This document shows, one piece after another, positions 24,368-32,093 of a DNA stretch of 32,093 nucleotides (position 1 is its first letter; the number at the start of each line of letters is the position of its first letter). Location of the stretch: NCBI GenBank assembly GCA_934630815.1, contig CAKTWI010000028.1, forward strand, positions 1-32,093. The letters run 5' to 3'. Made by a program: the position numbers and the translations under genes. Source of the stretch: an uncultured Senegalimassilia sp. (GTDB lineage: Bacteria > Actinomycetota > Coriobacteriia > Coriobacteriales > Eggerthellaceae). The notes under the pieces are model-generated. The model made no database searches. It was given only the letters and a program-made list of their open reading frames with translations, and was not told the origin of the DNA.

Positions 24368-25438
24368 CTATTGGTTGCCTGTTTTTGCCTTTCGGCGGCG
24401 CTTCCACGTCTTCCTGCTCCAGGCGCAAAGGATTTCGACTACGGGAATGGTCAAAAACACGACCCATGCGGGATGTGCCTGATTGAGCGCGAACGCCATC
24501 CAGCAGAACCAGGCAATGGCGCCGATCGGATACAGGCCGCCTATCAGGCGCGATATCCTTCGTTTCTCCCGCGCGTTGCCGATAACGTAGTATGCCGGAA
24601 CGGCGAAGACGAGCATCAACCCGGGAATCCATGCGTTGGTGAACAGTCCCAGCAGCAGATATGCAACCAAAACCACCAGCGGGAAGGGGAAGCTGCGCCA
24701 AGCGCGTTCGGGCTTGCGCCCGAATGCCTTGTGCGCTTCGTGCCAGTTCTCGAAATACTGTTCTCCGATGATCACGCCGCTGCTGTCAACGTGCACGGAT
24801 TTGGGATCGTCGGCGGTTCCGCTTGCATTCGGCTGCTCGACATGCACGCCATCCCATCCCACGTGCACTTCCTCGCCTTTTTTGCGGTTGGTCACATGTA
24901 CGCCGCTCCAGCCGATGTGCACCTCTTCTCCCTTTTTCGTATCGCGAACATGAATCCCATCGCGGAACGAGACGTGCGCGTAATCGTCGTCTTTGCCGTG
25001 TCCCTGGCTGTTGTCGCTTTCGGCGTCGTTGTCGTTGCGGCTGGATTCGAAAGCAGCGTCGTCCGTGCTACCTCCTGCTTGGTCGTTGTCGCTCGCTTCG
25101 GAATCGCGCCCACCGTCGTTGCGGTCGTCCTCTGCGGCATCTGGCTCCCCTTGCGAAAAGCCTTCGCCGGCGCTCGCTCCCGACATTTCCGCCGCATCCG
25201 GCGCGGGTTGCGAGGCCCGCGAATCGCTTTCGCTGGCCTCCCTCCATAGCAGCTCGTCGAGTGTTAGGTCATATAAAGCCGCCAGTGCAATAAGGTTGTC
25301 CGTATCCGGCAGGCTTTCGGCGCGCTCCCATTTCGACACCGCTTGGCGGCTCACGTCCAGTTTGTCCGCCAGCGCTTCTTGCGATAGCCCCGCCTGTTTG
25401 CGTCGGGCGGTCAATCGTCGGGCGATTCCCTTATCCAT
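24368..25438 (-). CDS. Membrane-anchored XRE regulator with 18-residue repeats
   Basis: This 356-aa protein has an XRE helix-turn-helix at residues 5-60 (LSQEALADKLDVSRQAVSKWERAESLPDTDNL). An acidic, Ser/Asp-rich linker runs from 66-155. Two consecutive 18-residue repeats follow at 161-178 and 179-196 (G-hydrophobic-HV, then KKGEEVH-GW), with a third partial unit. Four membrane helices lie between about 250 and 345. AAGGAG precedes the ATG. The layout suggests a DNA-binding domain tethered to the membrane, with the repeats as a strand-rich sensor or dimerisation part. Function unknown. It lies 135 bp upstream of the repair fusion on the same strand. Confidence 0.82.
   Translation of the reverse strand: MDKGIARRLTARRKQAGLSQEALADKLDVSRQAVSKWERAESLPDTDNLIALAALYDLTLDELLWREASESDSRASQPAPDAAEMSGASAGEGFSQGEPDAAEDDRNDGGRDSEASDNDQAGGSTDDAAFESSRNDNDAESDNSQGHGKDDDYAHVSFRDGIHVRDTKKGEEVHIGWSGVHVTNRKKGEEVHVGWDGVHVEQPNASGTADDPKSVHVDSSGVIIGEQYFENWHEAHKAFGRKPERAWRSFPFPLVVLVAYLLLGLFTNAWIPGLMLVFAVPAYYVIGNAREKRRISRLIGGLYPIGAIAWFCWMAFALNQAHPAWVVFLTIPVVEILCAWSRKTWKRRRKAKTGNQ
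24851..24958 (-). repeat. Two 54-bp tandem repeats in the XRE gene
   Basis: 24905-24958 and 24851-24904 encode the two 18-residue repeats and are similar throughout, with GEEVHIGW and GEEVHVGW in corresponding places. A recent in-frame duplication is likely. Confidence 0.7.
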
Positions 25439-25871
25439 GCGGCTCCTTCCAAGGCATTATCCGAATCGAAGATAAGCGGGCAAGTGCCTGCCCTAAATCC
25501 GCTTCCCAAGGTACTCCGTCATGCTCGGTTGCGGAACCGTTTTCAGTTTGCATTTTCGGCATCGGCGCCCGCAACTGCAGGTTGCCCTTATCGTTGACAG
25601 CTCTCCTACCTGGTTATATGCGAATCTTCGTAGCCTGCGCAACCGAAAACCCCATCTCCGCAAGGCGCCGACGATCCCCAGGGCCATTGCCCCCAGATGC
25701 CTCAGTGACGCTTGCTGGTTTGACTGCCATCGTCAAGCCCGCCCTTTATCGCGTCGGCAACGTTTCAGCTGCATTCCGGCAGCGCGGCTCGCCTTTGCTC
25801 TCCCGACAGCGCTCGTAGGCACATCGCGCGCTTTTGAGGCTCTCCCGCAAAAGCCGTCGCGTTCGCAGCTC
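25439..25871. other. Intergenic stretch without a recognised gene
   Basis: This lies between the XRE and CDF genes. On the minus strand, 25493-25687 could encode 64 residues ending with a CSCGRRCRKC cluster, which might be a relic of a zinc-ribbon protein. It has no ribosome-binding site or known homologue that I recognise. Nothing else stands out. Confidence 0.4.
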
Positions 25872-26798
25872 TTACGCGGGATTCTCGTGGATCATGATGT
25901 GCTTCACGGTGGGGAAGCGCTGCTCGACGGCATCGTGGGCGCGCTCGGCGATCGCGTGGGCATCCACCAGTCGTAGCTGCCCGTCAACGGCGATCTCGGC
26001 GTCTACATATACCTTGTTGCCGAATTTGCGCGTGCGAAGCGCGTCGATGCGCATCACCCCGTCCTGCGCCAGGATGCAATCGCGCACCTCGAGCTCGAAC
26101 GTGGGCGCGCACGGCGTGTCCGTCACTTTATCCACCGCATCGCGCAGCACCTCGAAGGCCACTTTGAAGATGATCAGGCAGATGACGATGGACGCCAGCG
26201 GGTCGCACACGCCCCAGCCGAGCATGGCGCCGCCGATGCCCGCAAGGGCACCCACCGACGACAGCGCATCGGAACGGTGATGCCAGGCGTCGGCCATGAA
26301 TGCGTCGGAGTTCATGATGCGCGCCCAGTGTCGCGTGTACCAGAACATGCCCTCCTTCGCGACGATGCTCACCACCGCAGCCGACAGCGCCAGCCAGCCG
26401 GGCGCCGTCGCATGCTCGTATGCGCCCGTGGCAATCGACTGGATCGAGGCGAACCCGATGCCGGCGCCCGTCGCCGCCAATATAAGGCCAAGCGCCATGG
26501 ACGCCAGGCATTCGAAACGCTCGTGGCCGTAAGGGTGGCTCTCATCCGCATCGCGTTGCGAGATCCTCACGCCCAGGAACGCGATGGCGGTGGCGAACAC
26601 GTCGGACAACGAGTGCACGGCGTCCGAAACCATAGCCGCTGAGTTGCCGAATATACCTGCAAACAGCTTGAACGCCGACAATGCCACGTTGCCGGCAACC
26701 CCTACGATGGCAAGTTTGTTCGCGATTCGCTTCTCATCGAGCCCCGAACCGGCGATCTCGCCCACCGTCGCGTTTGTACGCTTTCCTATATCCATCAT
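25872..26798 (-). CDS. Cation diffusion facilitator (zinc-type)
   Basis: This 308-aa membrane protein has six helices. The metal-site residues are HxxxD in helix 2 (VSDAVHSLSDV) and HxxxD in helix 5 (ADAWHHRSDALSS), an HD-HD pattern usual for zinc exporters and unlike the DD-DD pattern of manganese members. A cytoplasmic C-terminal domain of the usual ferredoxin-like fold follows (RTRKFGNKVYVDAEIAVDGQ, IMIHEN). It exports zinc, or possibly iron or cobalt, in exchange for protons. Two ATG codons in a row lie 6 and 9 nt after AGGAGG; I take the first. It appears monocistronic. Confidence 0.92.
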   Translation of the reverse strand: MMDIGKRTNATVGEIAGSGLDEKRIANKLAIVGVAGNVALSAFKLFAGIFGNSAAMVSDAVHSLSDVFATAIAFLGVRISQRDADESHPYGHERFECLASMALGLILAATGAGIGFASIQSIATGAYEHATAPGWLALSAAVVSIVAKEGMFWYTRHWARIMNSDAFMADAWHHRSDALSSVGALAGIGGAMLGWGVCDPLASIVICLIIFKVAFEVLRDAVDKVTDTPCAPTFELEVRDCILAQDGVMRIDALRTRKFGNKVYVDAEIAVDGQLRLVDAHAIAERAHDAVEQRFPTVKHIMIHENPA

Positions 26799-27336
26799 TC
26801 CGATCCTCCTGCATCGCCTGCCGCGCGGTCTTCCAGCCCGCCGGGCGGCAAGGCGCTTTTGAAATAAACCCATACTAAGCACGCGCACCGGGTATGTCAT
26901 CGGTGACTTGTGGTTCACGAGATTTTTTAACAATAGAAGCCATGTTCTGGGCGGTTTCGCGGGGAAAGGGCCGAAGTTGCCCCCTCCATCGCCATCCATG
27001 TCGGCTTCAGGTCGGGAAACGCGTCCGAAAAGCTGGCCTTCTCCTGCTAACAGGCGCCGGCTCTCGGGAAGCGTCCGAAACCGCCTTGCCTTCCGCCTCG
27101 CCCCTCTAACTAGAAGCTCGCCCGCGTCAACCCCTTCTTGCGAAAGTGTCGCGAAACCCATGCGTTTGCCGCCCCTTTCGCCGAAATCCGCACCGTTTTC
27201 GATGGTGGAAAACCACTGCCGAAATCGCTTCCGAAAAATGCTGCTTTACGAATGCCGACCGGGGGTTTCGCGGTTTTACAGCGATGGTGGAAAACAACCC
27301 CATACCCCCATCCATGGATTTTTCAGCGGAATAAAA
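26799..27336. other. Intergenic stretch with short repeats
   Basis: This 538-bp gap upstream of the CDF gene and of nrdD has no recognised gene. It holds the 15-bp word shared with 10932-10946 (at 26944-26958), two GGGAA-CG-GTCCGAAA words near 27015 and 27065, and the direct repeat at 27200-27295. It looks like accumulated repeat debris. Confidence 0.45.
27200..27295 (+). repeat. CGATGGTGGAAAAC direct repeat, two copies
   Basis: Exact 14-bp copies at 27200-27213 and 27282-27295. Each is preceded by a GTTTT word so that GTTTT...GAAAAC could form a small hairpin. They lie upstream of the nrdD promoter region. Confidence 0.55.
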
Positions 27337-27367
27337 CACAATATATTGGGGCGAAATAGCGTATGAT
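27337..27367 (+). promoter_or_regulatory. NrdR box and -10 region of nrdD
   Basis: ACACAATATATTGGGG (27337-27352) matches the NrdR-box pattern ACAC-A-TATAT-GTGT in its core. A TATGAT -10 box follows at 27362-27367. NrdR represses ribonucleotide reductase genes when dATP is high. NrdR boxes usually come in pairs about 31 bp apart; I see only one clear copy. Confidence 0.6.
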
Positions 27368-27530
27368 AGGGACACCGACCAAGCGACCCGAACGTACCGA
27401 GGTCGCAAATTTTCACGAAATTTCCGAACGCGCAGGTCATGCCCTGTGTGGCCTTTTGCGCTCGGATGAAGGTAATCCGCAAGGCGCCCGCCAGGCACCT
27501 TGCGCGAGAAGCAAGAAGGGTGTGAGCGGC

Positions 27531-29753
27531 ATGAAGATCATCAAGCGCAGCGGCTCCGAGGCGACGTTCGACATCAACAAGATCGTCAACGCCATCAAGG
27601 GTGCCAACGGGGACGTCGTTCCCGAGGAGCGCCTGACCGAAGACCAGATCGCGCTGGCGGCGCATAGCGTCGAGTGGCTTTGCAGCCGCTCGGGCCATAC
27701 CGTGTCCGTGGAAGAGGTCCAGGATATGGTCGAGAACCAGATTATGGCGCAGGGCCGTTACTCCGTCGCGCGCAAGTACATCATCTATCGCTACAACCAA
27801 ACGCTCAAGCGCCAGTCCAACACCACCGACGACAAGATCTTGTCGCTCATCGAGTGCAACAACGAGGAAGCCAAGCAGGAGAACTCGAACAAGAACCCCA
27901 CGGTCAACTCCGTGCAGCGCGACTACATGGCGGGCGAGGTGTCCAAGGACATCACCATGCGCCTGCTCCTGCCGGCCGACGTGGTGGAGGCCCACAACGA
28001 GGGCATCATCCACTTCCATGACTCCGACTACTTCGCGCAGCACATGCACAACTGCGACCTGGTGAATCTCGAGGACATGCTGCAAAACGGCACCGTCATC
28101 TCAGGCACGCTCATCGAGCGCCCGCACAGCTTCTCCACCGCGTGCAACATCGCCACGCAGATCATCGCCCAGGTGGCCAGCTGCCAGTACGGCGGCCAGT
28201 CCATCTCGCTCACGCATCTCGCGCCGTTCGTCGAGGTCAGCCGCCAGAAAATCCGCCGCCAGGTGCTGCAGGAGATCAACGCGCTGGGCCTCGAGGCCAA
28301 CGCCGACCGCATCACCGAGGTCGTCGAGGGCCGTCTGCGCGATGAAATCCGCCGAGGCGTGCAAACCATCCAATACCAGGTGGTCACGCTCATGACCACC
28401 AACGGCCAGGCGCCGTTCGTCACCGTCTTCATGTACCTCAACGAGGCGCGCAGCGAGGCGGAGAAGCGCGACCTCGCCATGATCATCGAGGAAACGCTCG
28501 CCCAGCGCTACGAGGGCGTCAAAAACGAGGAAGGCGTGTGGATCACCCCGGCGTTCCCCAAGCTCATCTACGTGCTCGAGGAGGACAACGTCACCGAGGA
28601 CAGCCCGTACTTCTACCTCACCAAGATGGCGGCGAAGTGCACGGCCAAGCGCATGGTCCCCGACTACATCTCCGAGAAGAAGATGCGCGAGCTGAAGCTG
28701 TCGAAGGGCGAGACCGAGGGCAACGGCGACTGCTACACCTGCATGGGCTGCCGCAGCTTCCTCACGCCCGACCGCTCCGGCAACGGCTACGACAACGTGG
28801 CAAACGCCGGCAATTATCAGCCGGGCAAGCCGAAGTACTACGGTCGCTTCAACCAGGGCGTCGTCACCATCAGCCTGCCTGACGTGGCGCTTTCCTCGTA
28901 CGGCGACATGAACAAGTTCTGGCAGATCTTCGACGAGCGTCTCGAGCTGTGCTACAAGGCCCTCATGTGCCGCCATAACCGCTTGAAGGGCACGCTGTCC
29001 GACGCGGCGCCCATCCTGTGGCAATACGGTGCGCTCGCACGCCTTGAGAAGGGCGAGCCCATCGACAAGCTGCTCTACGGCGGCTACTCCACCATCAGCC
29101 TGGGCTACGCCGGCCTGTACGAGTGCGTCAGGTACATGACGGGCCACAGCCACACCGACGCTGAGGGCACTCCCTTCGCCATGGAGGTCATGCAGCACAT
29201 GAACGACAAGTGCGCCGAGTGGAAGGCGGCCACGAACATCGACTTCTCGCTGTACGGCACGCCGCTCGAGTCCACCACGTACAAGTTCGCGAAGGCCCTG
29301 CAGCGCCGCTTCGGTATCATTCCGGGCATCACGGACAAGGGCTACATCACGAACAGCTACCACGTGCACGTCACCGAGAAGATCGACGCATTCGACAAGC
29401 TGAAGTTCGAAAGCGCCTTCCAGCGCCTTTCCCCTGGCGGGGCCATCAGCTACGTCGAGGTGCCCAATATGCAGGACAACCTCAAGGCCGTCATCCGCGT
29501 TATGCAGTACATCTACGACAACATCATGTACGCGGAGCTGAACACGAAGTCGGACTACTGTCAGGAATGCGGCTACGACGGCGAGATCCAGATCGTCGAG
29601 GACGACGGCAAGCTCGTGTGGGAATGCCCGAAGTGCGGCAACCGCGACCAGGAGAAGCTCAACGTCGCGCGCCGTACCTGCGGATACATCGGAACCCAGT
29701 TCTGGAACCAGGGCCGCACCCAAGAGATCAAGGACCGCGTCCTGCACTTGTAA
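27531..29753 (+). CDS. nrdD: Anaerobic ribonucleoside-triphosphate reductase
   Basis: This 740-aa class III enzyme makes deoxyribonucleotides without oxygen. An ATP-cone regulatory domain covers residues 1-92 (KIIKRSGSEATFDINKIVNAI ... ARKYIIYRYNQ). Catalytic cysteines lie in the core, for instance Cys205 in FSTACNIATQ. The zinc site has Cys677, Cys680, Cys699 and Cys702. The glycyl-radical loop is TCGYIG (716-721, Gly718). GAAGGG lies 11 nt before the ATG at 27531. An in-frame ATG at 27363 overlaps the -10 box and is rejected. The activase gene nrdG, often next to nrdD, is not in the window, so it must be elsewhere. A NrdR box lies in the promoter. Confidence 0.96.
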   Translation: MKIIKRSGSEATFDINKIVNAIKGANGDVVPEERLTEDQIALAAHSVEWLCSRSGHTVSVEEVQDMVENQIMAQGRYSVARKYIIYRYNQTLKRQSNTTDDKILSLIECNNEEAKQENSNKNPTVNSVQRDYMAGEVSKDITMRLLLPADVVEAHNEGIIHFHDSDYFAQHMHNCDLVNLEDMLQNGTVISGTLIERPHSFSTACNIATQIIAQVASCQYGGQSISLTHLAPFVEVSRQKIRRQVLQEINALGLEANADRITEVVEGRLRDEIRRGVQTIQYQVVTLMTTNGQAPFVTVFMYLNEARSEAEKRDLAMIIEETLAQRYEGVKNEEGVWITPAFPKLIYVLEEDNVTEDSPYFYLTKMAAKCTAKRMVPDYISEKKMRELKLSKGETEGNGDCYTCMGCRSFLTPDRSGNGYDNVANAGNYQPGKPKYYGRFNQGVVTISLPDVALSSYGDMNKFWQIFDERLELCYKALMCRHNRLKGTLSDAAPILWQYGALARLEKGEPIDKLLYGGYSTISLGYAGLYECVRYMTGHSHTDAEGTPFAMEVMQHMNDKCAEWKAATNIDFSLYGTPLESTTYKFAKALQRRFGIIPGITDKGYITNSYHVHVTEKIDAFDKLKFESAFQRLSPGGAISYVEVPNMQDNLKAVIRVMQYIYDNIMYAELNTKSDYCQECGYDGEIQIVEDDGKLVWECPKCGNRDQEKLNVARRTCGYIGTQFWNQGRTQEIKDRVLHL

Positions 29754-29782
29754 GCGCAGGGGCGGCAGCTTGTTGAGCGGAT

Positions 29783-29835
29783 TTGGACACTGCTTAAGGG
29801 TCACGGATCATTAAGCGGATCCGTCTGTTGTCCAA
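29783..29835 (+). other. Possible pseudoknotted RNA element after nrdD
   Basis: An outer stem pairs TTGGACA (29783-29789) with TGTCCAA (29829-29835). Inside it, GCTTAA (29792-29797) pairs with TTAAGC (29811-29816), and ACGGATC (29803-29809) pairs with GATCCGT (29818-29824). All three pairings are perfect, and the two inner ones interleave, so they would form a pseudoknot or exclude each other. It starts 30 bp after the nrdD stop and before the terminator at 29898. Confidence 0.45.
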
Positions 29836-29897
29836 GAATTGCGCTATGCCGGTAAACGCAAGGCTCTGCCCGCTTCGCAATCAACCTATTACACCAG

Positions 29898-29921
29898 GAA
29901 AGCCGCCCCCGGGCGGCTTTC
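29898..29921 (+). terminator. Rho-independent terminator after nrdD
   Basis: GAAAGCCGCCC pairs perfectly with GGGCGGCTTTC around two bases and ends in a short T run, suitable for the nrdD transcript. Confidence 0.65.
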
Positions 29922-29984
29922 TCGCGCTCGGGTCAATGCTAGCCTGTCAAGCGTTTGGCGCGCAAAGCGATGGGTTGCAACAAG

Positions 29985-30014
29985 AAGGGCCGAACCCGTG
30001 AGGATTCGGCCTTT
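29985..30014 (-). terminator. Terminator after the DUF1292 gene
   Basis: A GCCGAA/TTCGGC stem extended on both sides by A/T and G/C pairs lies 20 bp past the minus-strand stop. On that strand it is followed by TTCTTGTTG. Confidence 0.6.
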
Positions 30015-30033
30015 CGCTCTGCTCGCTTTTGCG

Positions 30034-30723
30034 TTACGCCTGCAGCGCGTCGTTGCGATGCTTGTAGAACACGTGGCACTGCTGAGGTTCCAGAACGCAC
30101 ATCCCGTCCTCGTCGCGGCTCACCACCATGGCCTCCAGCACCTGCCGGGTGCGCTGCTGCCCGGAGTCGGCGGGATCGTACCCGCCGAACTGCTCCTGAA
30201 GAAACGCGTTCACCAGTCGCTCGTGCTCGCTTGCAGGCATGCTGAATCGCACCAGGTCAAGCTCGTTTTCCGGCATCTCATTCAGCTCCATCTGAAACAT
30301 CACCGTGCTGCCGTCCTCGAAACGGTATTCGAATGAGGGCTCCAGTTCGCCCCCGTTGTTCAGCTCGGTGATCAGCGGGATCGGGTCCTTGCCGTCTTGC
30401 GGCTTGGCGCCACCCGCCGCCTGCTGATATCGCTCAAGCTGCTCTTGGATGATGTTCCACTCCTCGTCGTCCTCAATGGGGGATAGGTCGATGGACGCGA
30501 ACTCCGAGCCCTCGGGCACCGTGAGCGTATCCTTGTTATAGGAGGACGCATACACGTTCGTGAAGCCGTCCTCATCGGTGCCGCCATCAGTGTACACAAT
30601 GTAGCTTTTCCCGAAAAACGGGCTATCGAACATAAGCAGCGCCTCGCACTCCAGCACAACGCCGTCCTCGTTCTCCGCCTTGAACCTCAAATCATTAATC
30701 TGCGAAGCGTTCTCTGCGCTCAT
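30034..30723 (-). CDS. DUF1292-domain protein
   Basis: This is a 229-aa acidic cytosolic protein. The first 100 residues fit DUF1292 (the YrzB-like family): a D-G-VVLECEALLMFD strand, FFGKSYIVYTDG, NVYASSY, and a closing EEWNIIQEQLERY helix. The remaining 130 residues are a second, also acidic, domain I do not recognise (SFEYRFEDGSTVMFQMELNEMPENELDLVRF). AAAGGAAC precedes the ATG. It is a single-gene unit converging on nrdD. No function is known for DUF1292. Confidence 0.78.
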   Translation of the reverse strand: MSAENASQINDLRFKAENEDGVVLECEALLMFDSPFFGKSYIVYTDGGTDEDGFTNVYASSYNKDTLTVPEGSEFASIDLSPIEDDEEWNIIQEQLERYQQAAGGAKPQDGKDPIPLITELNNGGELEPSFEYRFEDGSTVMFQMELNEMPENELDLVRFSMPASEHERLVNAFLQEQFGGYDPADSGQQRTRQVLEAMVVSRDEDGMCVLEPQQCHVFYKHRNDALQA

Positions 30724-30911
30724 TCGCCGTTCCTTTCATCATCGTTTAGCGGAATGGCCTACGGGTTTGCGGGCTTACGAGCCACGGCAAACTCTATAGC
30801 ATCTCATCCTATGCCTCTATGATCGCCCATATCGGAGCTCCGATGCATTGACGTGATTTTACGAGTCCGGACAATTCGGGGCAAATATCGTAATAGCGTG
30901 CATTCAGGTAC

Positions 30912-30954
30912 CGAAAACAAGAAAGGGGACATTTGCGATTACGCAAACATCCCC
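30912..30954 (-). terminator. Terminator on the minus strand
   Basis: The arms GGGGACATTTGCG and CGCAAACATCCCC pair except at two internal positions. Read on the minus strand the stem runs into TTTCTTGTTTTC. It lies about 130 bp past the stop of the small membrane-protein gene. The rest of 30724-31081 shows no gene. Confidence 0.6.
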
Positions 30955-31081
30955 ATGCGGGCATGCGAAGATACCAACTCACGAACGCAATCATGTTGCG
31001 AATGCCACTTCGTCAACGAGCCTTCAGCAGGCCCCAGGGCAAACCATGGCGAAAGCATCAACAAACACTTCGGGCAGTTCG

Positions 31082-31408
31082 CTAGTGGACGGAAACGGAA
31101 GGCGCGTCGTGATAGAGCGCCCTTTGCTCCCTGCGCAGTCCGCCCTTGCGACTCGAGATGCGCTTGCAAAAGCCCTTGATCGCGCAGTACAGCGGATACG
31201 CCACAAGGGAGAATTCGATAAGGAAATCGGAAGCAAGCGCCAGGGGATTGTCCGCCGCGCCCGCCGCAAAAGCAGCGTCCCAAGCAGAAGTCCCTACGCT
31301 TAAAGCTCCCGCGGGGCATCCGGCAGCTTGCCATAAAAGGAAGCTGACGAACATCAGAGCGGTGTACGTACCCATATACCTCACAAGATGAAGCTTCACG
31401 CGTCCCAT
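31082..31408 (-). CDS. Small two-helix membrane protein
   Basis: This is a 108-aa protein I do not recognise. It has a basic start (MGRVKLHLVRYMG) and one helix at about 12-32 (TYTALMFVSFLLWQAAG). A polar loop follows, then a second helix at about 60-84 (ASDFLIEFSLVAYPLYCAIKGF). A basic tail rich in Lys and Arg closes it. Perfect GAGGAGG lies 6 nt before the ATG at 31406-31408. This is better than an in-frame ATG 37 codons upstream and is the main evidence that the gene is real. A terminator follows. No neighbour suggests a role. Confidence 0.6.
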   Translation of the reverse strand: MGRVKLHLVRYMGTYTALMFVSFLLWQAAGCPAGALSVGTSAWDAAFAAGAADNPLALASDFLIEFSLVAYPLYCAIKGFCKRISSRKGGLRREQRALYHDAPSVSVH

Positions 31409-32093
31409 GCCAAACCTCCTCAAACGCCATAAGCCTACGCGGACGACCCAAGCCGAGACCAGTAGACGTGCAAACATAGTCAAGCGTCGGCGATCGCAGT
31501 CATTTGCCATCCTCGCCATCCGCGATTGAACCCGCCTAACCTAAATCGCATACTAGCGACCGAATGTAAAAAGCAGGTATTGCATCAGTAAGGGAGAAGC
31601 AGGCCTCAAATCTGTTTACGATACGTCGAAATGCCCGCCTATCCGTTTGAGTTCGAAACAGCCGCCTGTCTCGCTCTGCGAATTACGGCCGAAGTATCCC
31701 GGCATCTAGGAATAATCCCCGTCGCCGCAAAGTGCTCGCGCGACAGCTTGGCGGCCCAATGCCGTGCTGCGCGGTTAGCTCATCCAAGGATTGCGCCCGT
31801 CAGCGCAGCAGCTTGCTGGTATTCTCGCCGCGTCATTGGATATCAATCTGGCGGGGGATGGGTGCGCTGAAGGGCCCTGCGCTTCCCATGCGCTGCCCGC
31901 GCGCTTTACGCTGCGGGATAGGGCATCTCTCCGCGTCGCGTCTATATATGGAAGCGTCGCAGGAAGGGGGAAGGCCATAGGGCGGTCCTGAACCCCTCCC
32001 GAACCCCATATGTGTGCAGAATGTGAAGATAACGCCGAAGGCAAAATAGTTCTGGACACGGCCCGGGGAGGCGCGTATTATTCAATCTTGCGC
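31409..32093. other. Terminal stretch without a recognised gene
   Basis: About 0.7 kb to the right end of the window. Open frames on both strands are short and lack start signals and recognisable domains. A GAACCCC direct repeat (around 31990-32007) is the only structure seen. It may hold the promoter of a gene beyond the window. Confidence 0.4.

Noticed and set aside
27363..27530. N-terminal extension of nrdD and a possible cobalamin-type riboswitch in its leader
   Set aside because: The upstream ATG overlaps the -10 box, and the ATP-cone starts at 27531. The leader lacks the conserved B12-box and core motifs.
28101..29804. 567-codon open frame antisense to nrdD
   Set aside because: Composition is Val/Leu/Ala/Asp/His-rich as expected from the reverse of GC-biased codons; there is no domain or ribosome-binding site, and nrdD is certain.
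31631..32059. Several short frames near the right end
   Set aside because: They overlap each other on both strands with no start signal or recognisable domain.

Overview
The window is GC-rich, gene-dense bacterial chromosome and reads as an anaerobic gut actinobacterium of the Coriobacteriia, most likely family Eggerthellaceae. That assignment is inference. It rests on a LuxR-type regulator with a 12-helix MFS-like N-terminal half (a family greatly expanded in Eggerthella and relatives), a FixX-type ferredoxin, an oxygen-sensitive class III ribonucleotide reductase, and strong G/C preference at third codon positions. There are no rRNA or tRNA genes, no CRISPR array and no intact insertion sequence.

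Layout. 1-3.4 kb: tail of fixX, a membrane LuxR regulator, then a MarR regulator overlapping a broken SMR multidrug-efflux gene. 3.5-8 kb: a MATE exporter, an aldo/keto reductase with a divergent LysR regulator, and a DegV lipid-binding protein. Three copies of a 25-bp REP-like element sit in the convergent gaps here. 8.5-13.5 kb: a PAP2 phosphatase, a second MATE exporter, an unusual XRE/zinc-ribbon/TipAS regulator, and an overlapping DUF6323-DUF6179 pair. 13.7-18.5 kb: a methyltransferase, a large beta-helix-like lipoprotein, and a GntR(YtrA)-ABC ATPase-ABC permease operon. This operon is followed by a 52-bp remnant of the lipoprotein gene's 3' end.

18.7-22.4 kb: a MerR regulator with a perfect operator, facing a three-gene operon (aldo/keto reductase, 70-aa protein, CMD-cupin protein), with a LysR gene divergent from that operon. 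22.5-26.8 kb: the most remarkable gene of the window, a 571-aa protein that joins a deoxyinosine/uracil-type DNA glycosylase, a Vsr mismatch endonuclease and a GIY-YIG nuclease. It is followed by an XRE regulator with 18-residue repeats and four membrane helices, and a zinc-type CDF exporter. 27-32 kb: nrdD behind a NrdR box, a possible pseudoknotted RNA after it, a DUF1292 protein, a small two-helix membrane protein, and about 0.7 kb with no recognised gene.

Functionally the window is a run of small, independently regulated stress and transport modules. Regulators of the LuxR, MarR, LysR (two), XRE (two), GntR and MerR families mostly sit beside the genes they probably control. These targets are drug and metabolite efflux (SMR, two MATE, one ABC), reduction of reactive carbonyls (two aldo/keto reductases) and metal export (CDF). 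DNA metabolism is represented by nrdD and the triple repair fusion.
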